Shown: positions 47,378-56,376 of the stretch, one piece after another
How the letters are laid out: every line of letters begins with the position of its first letter
Numbering within the stretch: the first letter of the stretch is position 1
Translations under genes and position numbers: made by a program
The notes under the pieces: model-generated
The model's input: only the letters and a program-made list of their open reading frames with translations
Database searches by the model: none
Told to the model about the DNA's origin: nothing
NCBI GenBank assembly: GCA_013177855.1
Contig: JABLYA010000001.1
Location: 2,064,983 to 2,128,982 of the forward strand
Length of the DNA: 64,000 bases
Direction: 5' to 3'
DNA from: Ignavibacteria bacterium
GTDB taxonomy: Bacteria > Bacteroidota > Ignavibacteria > Ch128b

Positions 47378-50300
47378 ATGGTAAAACTTATTCCCAAAAT
47401 TTATATCCGAAAAGATTTAAAAGACTTACTTCTGGACGAAAATGTAAAGGTTTTAGATGATGGAAGTATTTCAATTCCCGATAACTTCACATCAAGACTC
47501 CTTTCACTTAAAGTCAAGGAAGTTTATGGAAAAAATATCATGCCAGCGAGATTATACTCGCTCGCTTTACTCAATTCAATTTTTGATTATGTAATTGAAA
47601 AATATGATTCACAGGAAAATCCCAACTCGATTAGTGCAGCACTTGAAGAAGTACAGAAAAATTTTAAGACCGAAGATTTTGAAAACTTTATAGGTTATTT
47701 TAATTCAATCTTTCCTGATAAGAAGATTTTGCTGAAAGAAATCTCAATTTCTCAATTCATAGAAGCACTAAGTCAGAATAATGATTTCAAAAAAACGCAT
47801 ACAAAAAATCAGATATTAATTTATCTTTCAAACTTAAATCCTGCTGTTGACGATATAAAATTTCTCTTTGATCACTCTGAGATAAAAGAAAAAACTATTT
47901 ATGAAAAGTCAAACCAAATACTTGAAGAATTTTTCAGAAAACAAAAACCTCTCGAAAAAGTCAATAAACCTTTGCTTGATTTTCTAAAAGAACCAATCAA
48001 GTTCAATCCTTACGATCTTGAAGCACAGCTGCAATTTATAAAAGAACATTGGGCACCAATTCTACCAGAAGAATTTCTTATTCTAATTCTGAAAAGCATC
48101 GATTTTATAAAAGAGGATTCTAAAATTTTTCAATTTGGATTTGGCGGTCCAGGAGAAACAAAAGTTCCAACATTCTCAATTGAAGAATTATTGGGTTTTG
48201 GAGATAAGTTTTCAGGATTGTTAATTCCATTAAATCCACCAGAAATAGAAAAATTTACACCCGATATTGATTGGATGCCTAAAGTCGTTTTACTCGCTAA
48301 AAGCACTTATGTATGGCTGTATCAATTGTCAAAAAAATATAATCGAGAAATTAAAAGATTAGACCAAATTCCTGATGAAGAACTTGATTTGATTGCTTCA
48401 TATAATTTCAATGCATTATGGTTGATAGGAATCTGGGAAAGAAGTTCCGCTTCGAGAAAAATTAAAGTCCTTGCAGGAAATCCAGAAGCTTTGGCATCGG
48501 CTTATTCAATTTATGATTATGTCATAGCTCAAGATCTTGGCGGTGAAGAAGCTTATCAGATTTTGAATCAAAAATGTTTAAGCAGAGGAATTCGACTTGC
48601 CTGTGATATCGTTCCAAATCATATGGGAATTTATTCAAAATGGATAATTGAGCATACAGATTATTTCATTCAAACTGATAAAAGCCCATTTCCTTCTTAT
48701 TCTTTTACTGGTCCAGATTTGAGTGATCATCCAGATTATCAAATTCGAATCGAGGATAAATACTGGACAAGGCAGGATGCAGCTGTTGTTTTTCAGTTGA
48801 TCGAAAATAAAACAGGAAGGGTAAGATACATTTATCACGGCAATGATGGGACAAGTATGCCCTGGAACGATACTGCTCAATTAAATTTGCTTTTACCTGA
48901 AGTTCGTGAAGCACTTTACCAATTAATTCTTGATGTAAGTAAAAAATTTTCTATCATTCGTCTTGATGCAGCAATGACTTTGACACAAAAACATTATCAA
49001 AGATTATGGTTTCCTGTACCTGGAACAGGCGGATCAATTCCTTCTCGTTCCGACTTTTCGATGACAACAGATGAATTCTTAAAACATTATCCCAAAGAAT
49101 TCTGGCGTGAAGTGGTCGATAGAATTAATATTGACAAACCCGATACATTACTTTTAGCCGAGGCTTTCTGGTTAATGGAAGGTTATTTTGTCAGAACTCT
49201 TGGAATGCATCGTGTTTACAACAGCGCCTTTATGAATATGCTTAAGAATGAAGAAAATTATAAGTATAGAAAACTCGTAACAAATACTCTTGAATTTAAT
49301 CCTGAGATATTAAAACGATATGTTAATTTTCTAAGCAATCCCGATGAAGAAACAGCTATAAATCAATTTGGTGATGGAGATAAATATTTTGGTTGTGCTG
49401 TGATGATGGTAACAATGCCCGGACTTCCAATGTTTACTCATGGTCAGATTGAAGGATTAAGAGAAAAATATGGTCATGAGTATTCAAAAGCTTATTACGA
49501 TGAAAAACCGAACGAATATTTAATTGAAAGACATAAACGAGAAATCTTCCCCTTAATGAAGAAAAGATATTTGTTCAGTCAGGTCGAAAATTTTGAATTT
49601 TATGATTTTAAAAGTTTCGATGGCAGAGTAATAGAAGATGTTTTTGCCTATTCAAATCGATCGGGGAATGAGAGAGCGCTGGTTTTTTATAATAATTGTT
49701 TTAATACTTATGAGGGATACATTGACATAAGTTGTTCAAAAAATTATGGTTCAAGTGAAGATGTGTCGCAAAAAAAACTTGCAAGAAAAAATCTCGGTGA
49801 AGCTCTCGGTCTAATAAATTCGCATAAACATTTTTATATTTTTAGAGAAGCAAGAACAAATCTTGAATTTTTAAGAAGAGGCAGTGATTTCTTTGAAAAC
49901 AAATTCCAACTTAAAATAAAAGGTTATGAATATTTTGTTTTTATGGATTTCGTTGAAGTTTACGACTCAACAGGCGAACTTAATGAACTTTACTATGCAT
50001 TAAACTATAATGGCGTTCCTTCAATTCAAAAAGAGTTGATGTCTTTAAGATCAAATAAAATCGCACTTGAACTTACAGATCTATTCAATAGAAAAAAATT
50101 TGAAATCGTCCTAAAAGAATTTGAAAACGAAGAGACAATTCAATCATTTTTGGGAGATTTAAGAAATATAAATCGTGCTTCATCAAGTCTTAAGCTTGAT
50201 CACACCAGTTTTGAAATTAATTTTATTATAGAACTCAGAACGATTATAGAATTATTAAGAAATCTTAATAAGCTGGAAAAAAGAAAAGCTAAGCCCAAAT

Positions 50301-50896
50301 GGTTAGTAAATTTACTTGAAACTGGTTTGGCTTATGATAGAATTAAAGATTGGCTGTATCTATATTTTGTGGCTTTAATAATTAATTTGATTCAAAAAAG
50401 CTCGAATCTCGATAAAGCCTTTTTACAAATTCTTATTGATGCACTCAAAAAGATGATTTCAGAAAAATCGGAAATTCAAAACAAAATTGACTTGCTTTCA
50501 ATCATAATTCTTAGAAGCGAAAATTTTGAAATCATAGATTCAAAAAATTCAGGCTTCCAAAAATTAATTTTCAATGAATTAAAATCTCTACTTAATGAAG
50601 AAAGAGTTAAAGAATTTCTTGGATTGAATAAATATCAGAACGAAGTTTATTTCAGGAAGGAAAGTTTTGAAGAGTTAATCTACCATCTAAATTTAATTTA
50701 TCTTCTGGCAAAAATAAGGTATCATCAAAAATCCAGGATATCAAAAAAATCAAGCTTAAGGATTACAGAATTTATCAAAGAAATTAAGGAAATGAGTGCG
50801 GTTGGGAAAAAACTTGCAGAACTTTCAAATAAGTGCAATTACAAGTTCAATGCTTTGGTTGAAAAACTTACCTTTTTAACAGACACGACTAATTGA
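47378..50896 (+). CDS. Large GH13-family (alpha-amylase-like) protein
   Basis: The ~1172-residue protein has a central GH13 barrel, roughly residues 330-760. The conserved regions are DIVPNHMG at 410-417, IRLDAAMT with the nucleophile at Asp530, LLAEAFW with the acid/base at Glu595, and FLSNPDEE, where the expected N-H-D is N-P-D (Pro655, Asp656). The three catalytic acids are therefore present, but the usual transition-state histidine is proline. The N-terminal ~330 and C-terminal ~350 residues are mostly helical and match nothing I know. There is no signal peptide, so it is intracellular and may act on glycogen, maltodextrin or trehalose-type substrates. A TTG at 47372 precedes; I use the ATG at 47378. 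Confidence 0.82.
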   Translation: MVKLIPKIYIRKDLKDLLLDENVKVLDDGSISIPDNFTSRLLSLKVKEVYGKNIMPARLYSLALLNSIFDYVIEKYDSQENPNSISAALEEVQKNFKTEDFENFIGYFNSIFPDKKILLKEISISQFIEALSQNNDFKKTHTKNQILIYLSNLNPAVDDIKFLFDHSEIKEKTIYEKSNQILEEFFRKQKPLEKVNKPLLDFLKEPIKFNPYDLEAQLQFIKEHWAPILPEEFLILILKSIDFIKEDSKIFQFGFGGPGETKVPTFSIEELLGFGDKFSGLLIPLNPPEIEKFTPDIDWMPKVVLLAKSTYVWLYQLSKKYNREIKRLDQIPDEELDLIASYNFNALWLIGIWERSSASRKIKVLAGNPEALASAYSIYDYVIAQDLGGEEAYQILNQKCLSRGIRLACDIVPNHMGIYSKWIIEHTDYFIQTDKSPFPSYSFTGPDLSDHPDYQIRIEDKYWTRQDAAVVFQLIENKTGRVRYIYHGNDGTSMPWNDTAQLNLLLPEVREALYQLILDVSKKFSIIRLDAAMTLTQKHYQRLWFPVPGTGGSIPSRSDFSMTTDEFLKHYPKEFWREVVDRINIDKPDTLLLAEAFWLMEGYFVRTLGMHRVYNSAFMNMLKNEENYKYRKLVTNTLEFNPEILKRYVNFLSNPDEETAINQFGDGDKYFGCAVMMVTMPGLPMFTHGQIEGLREKYGHEYSKAYYDEKPNEYLIERHKREIFPLMKKRYLFSQVENFEFYDFKSFDGRVIEDVFAYSNRSGNERALVFYNNCFNTYEGYIDISCSKNYGSSEDVSQKKLARKNLGEALGLINSHKHFYIFREARTNLEFLRRGSDFFENKFQLKIKGYEYFVFMDFVEVYDSTGELNELYYALNYNGVPSIQKELMSLRSNKIALELTDLFNRKKFEIVLKEFENEETIQSFLGDLRNINRASSSLKLDHTSFEINFIIELRTIIELLRNLNKLEKRKAKPKWLVNLLETGLAYDRIKDWLYLYFVALIINLIQKSSNLDKAFLQILIDALKKMISEKSEIQNKIDLLSIIILRSENFEIIDSKNSGFQKLIFNELKSLLNEERVKEFLGLNKYQNEVYFRKESFEELIYHLNLIYLLAKIRYHQKSRISKKSSLRITEFIKEIKEMSAVGKKLAELSNKCNYKFNALVEKLTFLTDTTN

Positions 50897-50952
50897 TAAA
50901 ACTTTAATATTTATCTAATTTTGAAAAAATTAACAAAACAATGGAGAAATCA

Positions 50953-52119
50953 ATGAATAGATATTTCATTTTAGTTTTCGCAACACTTTTTATGTGGTTG
51001 ACATTCAGTGCCTATCAATGTGCCTCAACCGAAATCACAAGCGCCCGTCTTTATATTCAACAGAAAAACTACGATAAAGCTGAGGAAGTTTTGAAGAAAG
51101 AAGTCACAAAAAATCCTCAAAGTGAAGAAGGCTGGTATCTTACTGGTTTCGTAAAACATGAAAAGAGAGATTATAAAGGGATGCTTGAGGCATTTAATCA
51201 GGCATTAAAAATTGGAAAGAAGTATGAGAGAGAAATCAATCAACTGCTTAAAGCAAGCTGGGCTGAAAACTTTAATGATGGAGTAAATTACTTCAATGCA
51301 GCCAATAGAAGCCAAAGTCCCGATACAGTAAAAATCTTGCGACAAAAAGCGATTAACGCATTTGAAACTGCAATTATGATGCAGCCAGATAGTAACGATA
51401 CATATCGAAATCTTGTATTTGTTTATTTAAGCGCGGGTGATCTTGAAGGTTCATTAGAACCAACAAAAAGATGGGTTGACAAAGTAAAATCATTGGAAAG
51501 TTATCAGTTTATTACTGAACTCTACTACACAAAAGCTGAACAGCAATGGAATAAGTATTTAACTTCAAAAAATCCTGAAGATTCCGTTAAAGCAATTGAG
51601 TTATATCAAACTACTGAAAAGTATGCAACAGAAGGCTTGGATAAATATAAAAATGATGGAACACTAAATTCATTCTTGTTTAATACTTATATTTCACTCG
51701 GCAAAAAAGATCTTGCTCTTTCAAAAGCAAAAGCGGCAGTTGAAGCTAACCCAAATGATAAATTCGCTAACTATAATGCCGGCACTATGCTTCTTGAAGC
51801 TAAGGAATATGAAGAAGCTGTAAAATATTTCAAAAAAGCTCTGGAAATTGATCCCAATTATGAAAATGCAATTTATAACATAGCTGCTTGTTACATTAAT
51901 TGGGGAATTCAGGTCAGAGAAAAAGAGGAAGAGACTAACTCAACTGAAAGAACTTATAAGAAATATTTTGAAAACGCCAAAACATATCTTGAAAAATTAG
52001 TTGAGCTTGCACCTAATGATTACAAGACCTGGGAAAGGCTCGGTCAGGTTTATGCTGTTTTAGGAATGAAAGAGAAAGCAGAAGCAGCATTTAATAAGGC
52101 AGATGAACTTAGAAAATAA
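50953..52119 (+). CDS. TPR-repeat protein, membrane-targeted
   Basis: From the ATG at 50953 (GGAG 6-7 nt upstream; the ATG at 50941 has none) the protein has 388 residues. The N-terminus (MNRYFILVFATLFMWLTF) is a signal segment with a cysteine soon after (SAYQC), so it may be a lipoprotein with a poor lipobox. Several TPR units follow, for example KNYDKAEEVLKKEVTKNPQS, KEYEEAVKYFKKALEIDPNY and YEKTWERLG-like segments near the end. It is probably a periplasmic scaffold; partner unknown. DUF3467 follows after 11 bp. Confidence 0.82.
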   Translation: MNRYFILVFATLFMWLTFSAYQCASTEITSARLYIQQKNYDKAEEVLKKEVTKNPQSEEGWYLTGFVKHEKRDYKGMLEAFNQALKIGKKYEREINQLLKASWAENFNDGVNYFNAANRSQSPDTVKILRQKAINAFETAIMMQPDSNDTYRNLVFVYLSAGDLEGSLEPTKRWVDKVKSLESYQFITELYYTKAEQQWNKYLTSKNPEDSVKAIELYQTTEKYATEGLDKYKNDGTLNSFLFNTYISLGKKDLALSKAKAAVEANPNDKFANYNAGTMLLEAKEYEEAVKYFKKALEIDPNYENAIYNIAACYINWGIQVREKEEETNSTERTYKKYFENAKTYLEKLVELAPNDYKTWERLGQVYAVLGMKEKAEAAFNKADELRK

Positions 52120-52130
52120 AAGGTGAGATA

Positions 52131-52460
52131 ATGAGTGAAATTAATCAACAGCCGCCACAGCAATTGAGCATTGAACTTGGTGAGAAGGAAGCTGAAGGAA
52201 TTTATTCAAATCTCGCAATCATTACTCATTCACCTTCTGAATTTATTATAGATTTCACACGAGTAATGCCTGGAGTTCCCAAAGCAAAAGTTTATGCTCG
52301 AATTATTACGAATCCACAGCATGCAAAAATGTTTTTGATGGCTTTGAAAGAGAACATTGAAAAATATGAAAAGAAGTATGGTGTAATTAAAATAGAACCG
52401 CAACAGTCGGGTGGAACTTTTGGATTTACTCCTCCTGTTAAAGACGATAAAGTTAATTAA
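52131..52460 (+). CDS. DUF3467 domain protein
   Basis: A 109-residue protein whose core, EAEGIYSNLAIITHSPSEF, then IIDFTRVMPGVPKAKVYAR and ITNPQHAKMFLMALKENI, is typical of DUF3467. The family is small, cytosolic and of unknown function, and widespread in bacteria and archaea. GGTGAG precedes the ATG. Close spacing to the TPR gene suggests one operon. Confidence 0.9.
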   Translation: MSEINQQPPQQLSIELGEKEAEGIYSNLAIITHSPSEFIIDFTRVMPGVPKAKVYARIITNPQHAKMFLMALKENIEKYEKKYGVIKIEPQQSGGTFGFTPPVKDDKVN

Positions 52461-52462
52461 TC

Positions 52463-52487
52463 GAAAGGGGGGAATTTCCTCCCTTTC
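52463..52487 (+). terminator. Hairpin after the DUF3467 gene
   Basis: GAAAGGGGGGA pairs with TCCTCCCTTTC around an ATT loop, with one G-T wobble. No T tract follows, so termination is probable but not certain. Confidence 0.65.
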
Positions 52488-52594
52488 AATATATGGTTAA
52501 ATTTTGCCAAATTAAGTTTGTTCGGTTGGAGAGAGTTGTGTGGTTAACTTGATAAAAATAAAATTTTATAGTAAACGGGAAAATTCTTTAATTA

Positions 52595-53299
52595 ATGAAA
52601 ATACTGATCGAGATAATAAAAAGAATTTTGACCCTAGCGGTCATTATTTTAGCTTTACCAATTTTACTTCTTCTCTCATTCCTTTCATTTCTTGATACAG
52701 GTAAATTCCCAATTTTCGTTCAAGAGCGAGGATTAACATTAAATAAATACAGATTTAAACTTTTTAAAATCAGAACAATCAGAAATTTCCCACCAAAACA
52801 CTTTGTAAAATCTGAATCTATATTGAAAAAAAGAGATTTGATTAATTATGTAAGTTCATACGGAAGTTTTTTAAGAAAAACTGGTTTAGATGAACTGCCT
52901 CAATTATTCAACATCCTATTAGGACAAATGAATTTCTTCGGACCTCGTGCATTAAGCATTGATGATCTTCAATTAATCAAAAAGAATTTTCCTGAGCTTT
53001 ATGAAAGAAGAGAAAAAATAAATTCAAAACCTGGATTACTCGGTTTGTGGCAGGTGAATAAGGACATTCAATGCTCAATTCCTCACTTAATTGAACTCGA
53101 TGAAGAATTCGATCGCACCAATTCGCTTAAAATGAAATTTAAAATTTTATCAAGAGCAATTGTAATAATTCTTTTTGGATATCATATTGATTCAATTGTC
53201 AATGGTGATCGACTTAAAGTATATCCACTGATTATTTACGCAACAATAATTTCAAGTCTGCTGCTGATTTTCTTTGTTATTATAAAAATAGGAGGTTGA
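52595..53299 (+). CDS. Sugar-phosphate transferase (polyprenyl phosphoglycosyl transferase)
   Basis: This family moves a sugar-1-phosphate from a nucleotide sugar to undecaprenyl phosphate, starting glycan assembly at the inner membrane. The 234-residue protein starts with a hydrophobic helix (IKRILTLAVIILALPILLLL). It shows PIFVQERGLTLNKYRFKLFK, FLRKTGLDELPQLFNILLG (catalytic D-E pair), NFFGPRALSIDD and KPGLLGLWQVN. A second helix at the C-terminus (LIIYATIISSLLLIFFVII) is not standard for small PglC/WbaP-like members. It may cooperate with the glycosyltransferases at 3.9-9.4 kb, by inference. Confidence 0.85.
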   Translation: MKILIEIIKRILTLAVIILALPILLLLSFLSFLDTGKFPIFVQERGLTLNKYRFKLFKIRTIRNFPPKHFVKSESILKKRDLINYVSSYGSFLRKTGLDELPQLFNILLGQMNFFGPRALSIDDLQLIKKNFPELYERREKINSKPGLLGLWQVNKDIQCSIPHLIELDEEFDRTNSLKMKFKILSRAIVIILFGYHIDSIVNGDRLKVYPLIIYATIISSLLLIFFVIIKIGG

Positions 53300-53302
53300 A
53301 AA

Positions 53303-53725
53303 TTGGGCATTTCACAAACCATTCACTCAATTAAAAATAATATAATACAGGTATCAAATAATACTTTTATAACAAGTGTAGAATTACCAGAAAATTATTG
53401 GAGCTTAACCTTGAGTCAAAAAGAAATAAGAAATGTAGAGGAAAGTGATTTAGATAGTGAAATGCAAAATTCTAATCAAAACAATTTATATTTTTTTAGT
53501 TTGGATAATCCAGTTTCTAGAAAAAGCGAAGCAAAGGATAATTTTTTGCGACCAAGAAGTGATTGGGACATTAAACAGGGAGATTACATTGTAAAACCGA
53601 AAAAAATAAAACGAAAACTTATCAAAAAACAGGAATTAAAAAGTTTTATATCTGGGTTTTGGTACATAATTTTTTCACTATTCGTTACCTACATCATAAT
53701 GAATTTTTTGACTAAAATAGATTAA
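53303..53725 (+). CDS. Orphan protein with C-terminal membrane helix
   Basis: A 140-residue protein starting at a TTG at 53303, well supported by GGAGG at 53291-53295 with 7-nt spacing. The ribosome binding site spans the end of the preceding transferase gene, so the two are probably translated together. The body is polar (SIKNNIIQVSNNTFITSVEL), with a Lys-rich stretch KPKKIKRKLIKKQELK before one C-terminal helix (FWYIIFSLFVTYIIMNFL). This is a tail-anchored topology. I recognise no family. Confidence 0.6.
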   Translation: MGISQTIHSIKNNIIQVSNNTFITSVELPENYWSLTLSQKEIRNVEESDLDSEMQNSNQNNLYFFSLDNPVSRKSEAKDNFLRPRSDWDIKQGDYIVKPKKIKRKLIKKQELKSFISGFWYIIFSLFVTYIIMNFLTKID

Positions 53726-53734
53726 GCGGCTCTC

Positions 53735-53756
53735 ACACAAGCTTGAGCTTATGTGC
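53735..53756 (+). terminator. Short hairpin after the orphan gene
   Basis: CACACAAGCT and AGCTTATGTG can pair with one mismatch around a TG loop, ten bases after the stop. There is no T tract; weak support only. Confidence 0.35.
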
Positions 53757-53842
53757 GAAAAGACCTTCACAAACTTTAATTGATATTCTTTAATTAAATA
53801 TTTAACTTTAATTAGAAATAAAAAATAATAGTGAGGGTCGCC

Positions 53843-54748
53843 ATGAAAAAATTAGTTTTATCCTTCCTGATACTTTTTGCTTTAAGTTATATCTCGAAAG
53901 CCCAGACTCAAGATACAATCACTGTAAGATTATACGTTGTTCAGGGCTTACAGAATATTATTGAAGTTGCAAGTGGAACAGTAGTAGAAGGACAGGAATA
54001 CATAATTCCAGCCGCAACTCTAAGTCCTCCATTTAATTCTTACCAATATTATTATGATGCGATTGTAGGTTCAAAATTTTACATTGAGGACGGGGGTATC
54101 GATCATAATATATTAATAAGAATTTTATTGGAATTTCCACCTCAAATTCCATGGATAATTGATGGAAAGCGTGTCTGGTTTTTCGCAACTTTTGAGGTTG
54201 ATGGAGTGGTTGGACAGGATTTCTATTTCCTGAATGATAAAGCAGCTGTACTTGAGATACCAAGAACTCCTACGTTTGATCAAATGATTCAGCAACTTGG
54301 TTTTACTCCAGGTTCACATTGGTTGTTTACTTATTACAAACAGGGTGTTGGATTTGTAAATCTGGATATTTCTACAATAAATCAAAATGATAAAGTAATT
54401 TGTAAGTTAAGACATTTTTCAGAAGTTGCTGGAAGTACTCAATCTGAATTAAGTGTTGATGAATTTGTTTCGAATGTAGTTCCATCGGTATTTGAATTAA
54501 AGCAGAACTATCCAAATCCATTTAATCCAACTACCACCATCGAATATTCAGTTCCGCAGAAGAGTTATATTAAACTGAATGTTTATAATTTATTGGGCAA
54601 GAAAGTCGCAACTTTGGTTGATGGTATTAGAGAGAAGGGATTATATCGTTATCATTTCGATGCTTCAAATCTACCTGGTGGAGTTTATTTTTATAGACTT
54701 GAGACTGAACAAACTGTCTTAACGAAAAAAATGGTTTTGATTAAGTAA
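53843..54748 (+). CDS. Small T9SS-sorted secreted protein
   Basis: From the ATG at 53843 (GAGGG just upstream; a GTG at 53831 is the alternative) the protein has 301 residues. It has a signal peptide (MKKLVLSFLILFALSYISKAQ), a central beta-rich region of ~190 residues that I do not recognise (FTPGSHWLFTYYKQGVGF), and a complete T9SS type A sorting domain (LKQNYPNPFNPTTTIEY, then PGGVYFYRLETEQTVL...KKMVLIK). It should be exported across the outer membrane and attached or released. It lies just ahead of the lipoprotein/barrel operon and may or may not belong with it. Confidence 0.85.
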   Translation: MKKLVLSFLILFALSYISKAQTQDTITVRLYVVQGLQNIIEVASGTVVEGQEYIIPAATLSPPFNSYQYYYDAIVGSKFYIEDGGIDHNILIRILLEFPPQIPWIIDGKRVWFFATFEVDGVVGQDFYFLNDKAAVLEIPRTPTFDQMIQQLGFTPGSHWLFTYYKQGVGFVNLDISTINQNDKVICKLRHFSEVAGSTQSELSVDEFVSNVVPSVFELKQNYPNPFNPTTTIEYSVPQKSYIKLNVYNLLGKKVATLVDGIREKGLYRYHFDASNLPGGVYFYRLETEQTVLTKKMVLIK

Positions 54749-54802
54749 TTAGTTTTGTATTCTTAAAGTAAATTAAGGTACGATTGAAAGGAAAATATTT
54801 TT

Positions 54803-56365
54803 ATGAAGAAATTATTTATAACTTTCGTTGTAATTCTTCCCTTTACCATTATCGCTTGTATTGACCAGATTAAAGAACCAGTAATGCCGAGCTGGGATGT
54901 TGAGCTCAATTTACCAATTGGTTCAAAGAAATTTACAATTGAAGATATTGCAAAAAGACAGGAACAAATTGAAATTAGCCCAGCTCGGACTTTAAAATTT
55001 TTAACCGATCCAGTCGAAGCCGATACTTCTCTTTCTTTTCTTTTTAGTAATACATTTGATATGCAGGCAGATACTTCTTTCCCCGTGATTGGGACATCTA
55101 TTCAATTTAATATGATTGCAGGAAGAGACTCCGTTAGAATGGATAGCGCAGAAATTCAGGATGGTGAAGTTAAATATAGGATGAAAAACAACAATTCTTT
55201 CCCTGTCTCAGTTAGTTTTACTTTTCCGGGATTTACTAGAGTAACTGGCGGAACAATTGACACTTTCAAAATTCAAGCTGATCTTGCTGCAAATCAATCC
55301 GTTGAAGTTACAACACCGATTTCCAATTACAAATACAAGCAGCCGCCAAATCAACCATTTGGTTCTACAAGACCGGGCGTTTGGATAATTGGTAAATTAT
55401 CATCATCAGTTATTGGATTTGGACAAACTGTCGAAATTAATTTTCAACTGGAAAATTTAAAGTTCAGAAGTTTTTCGGGCAGAGTTAAACCTTTCGATCT
55501 TGGTTCAAGAGCTCAGCAACTTGAGAACGCTTTGAGTGGTGAACTTAAAGATTTCATTAAAGCTGTAACTTTTAATCAAGCTTTTCTTAAGCTTACAACT
55601 TCTACAACATTTCGAGGTTTTGATGTTTTATTGAAAGATTTACAAATCGTTGGAAGATACAAAGATGGATCTCCACCTGTTTATTTGCTCTTCGATGGAA
55701 GCAACAGCAAAAATATTTTAATTCCAGCAGGACAAACTCAAACCGAAATACTTTCTACTTTAAATACAAACATTAATCAATTTATTAAAGCCACACCTGA
55801 TTCTATTGAAGTAAAAGCAAAGTTGATTATGAATCCTGAATACAAACAGGGCTCGGTTAATACAGCTGATAAAATTTCATTTAAGGCAGAATTTGAAGCT
55901 TATTCGCAAATGAAAGTTGAAAATGCAGTTGTAACAGATACTTCCGAATTAGATTGGGACCAAGAAACAAAGGATAAAATTAGTCAAAGCAATGAAGCAA
56001 GTCTAAATATTGAGTTTTCAAATGCTTTGCCTTTTGATATTCAATTCGTTGGATATTTTATGGACAGGAACAAGAACAAGCTCTTTTACTTTACAAGACA
56101 GCTTGGAACAGGTGCAGCAAACGATACAGTGATTAATCTCCAAAGTGCAGCTGTAAACACATATGGTGAAGTCTCTGCACCAACGAAATCAACAATTAAT
56201 ATTACTTTGAATAAGACAGATTTTGAAAAATTTAAGAATGCAGCGTATATGGTTCAAAGATTTCGAATAAATTCTGCACAGAATCAATCCGTTATTCTCA
56301 AAGCGGATGATTATGTAAACGTTAAAGTTTTTGGAAGAATTAACTACAGAGTGAAAGAACAATAG
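54803..56365 (+). CDS. Lipoprotein of the paralogous trio, member 1
   Basis: The 520-residue protein has a lipoprotein signal (MKKLFITFVVILPFTIIAC). It is beta-rich with no domain I recognise. Shared features with the genes at 57807 and 59377 are an N-terminal VMPSWDVELNLPI, a central FPGFTRVTGG-T-IDTFKIQ followed by YKQPPNQPFGSTRPGVW, and a C-terminal stretch FEKFKNAAYMV. The three are thus paralogues. The position with an outer-membrane barrel gene suggests an envelope assembly or transport role, which is inference. The next gene starts 11 bp after its stop. Confidence 0.75.
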   Translation: MKKLFITFVVILPFTIIACIDQIKEPVMPSWDVELNLPIGSKKFTIEDIAKRQEQIEISPARTLKFLTDPVEADTSLSFLFSNTFDMQADTSFPVIGTSIQFNMIAGRDSVRMDSAEIQDGEVKYRMKNNNSFPVSVSFTFPGFTRVTGGTIDTFKIQADLAANQSVEVTTPISNYKYKQPPNQPFGSTRPGVWIIGKLSSSVIGFGQTVEINFQLENLKFRSFSGRVKPFDLGSRAQQLENALSGELKDFIKAVTFNQAFLKLTTSTTFRGFDVLLKDLQIVGRYKDGSPPVYLLFDGSNSKNILIPAGQTQTEILSTLNTNINQFIKATPDSIEVKAKLIMNPEYKQGSVNTADKISFKAEFEAYSQMKVENAVVTDTSELDWDQETKDKISQSNEASLNIEFSNALPFDIQFVGYFMDRNKNKLFYFTRQLGTGAANDTVINLQSAAVNTYGEVSAPTKSTINITLNKTDFEKFKNAAYMVQRFRINSAQNQSVILKADDYVNVKVFGRINYRVKEQ

Positions 56366-56376
56366 GTGGTTTTAAA

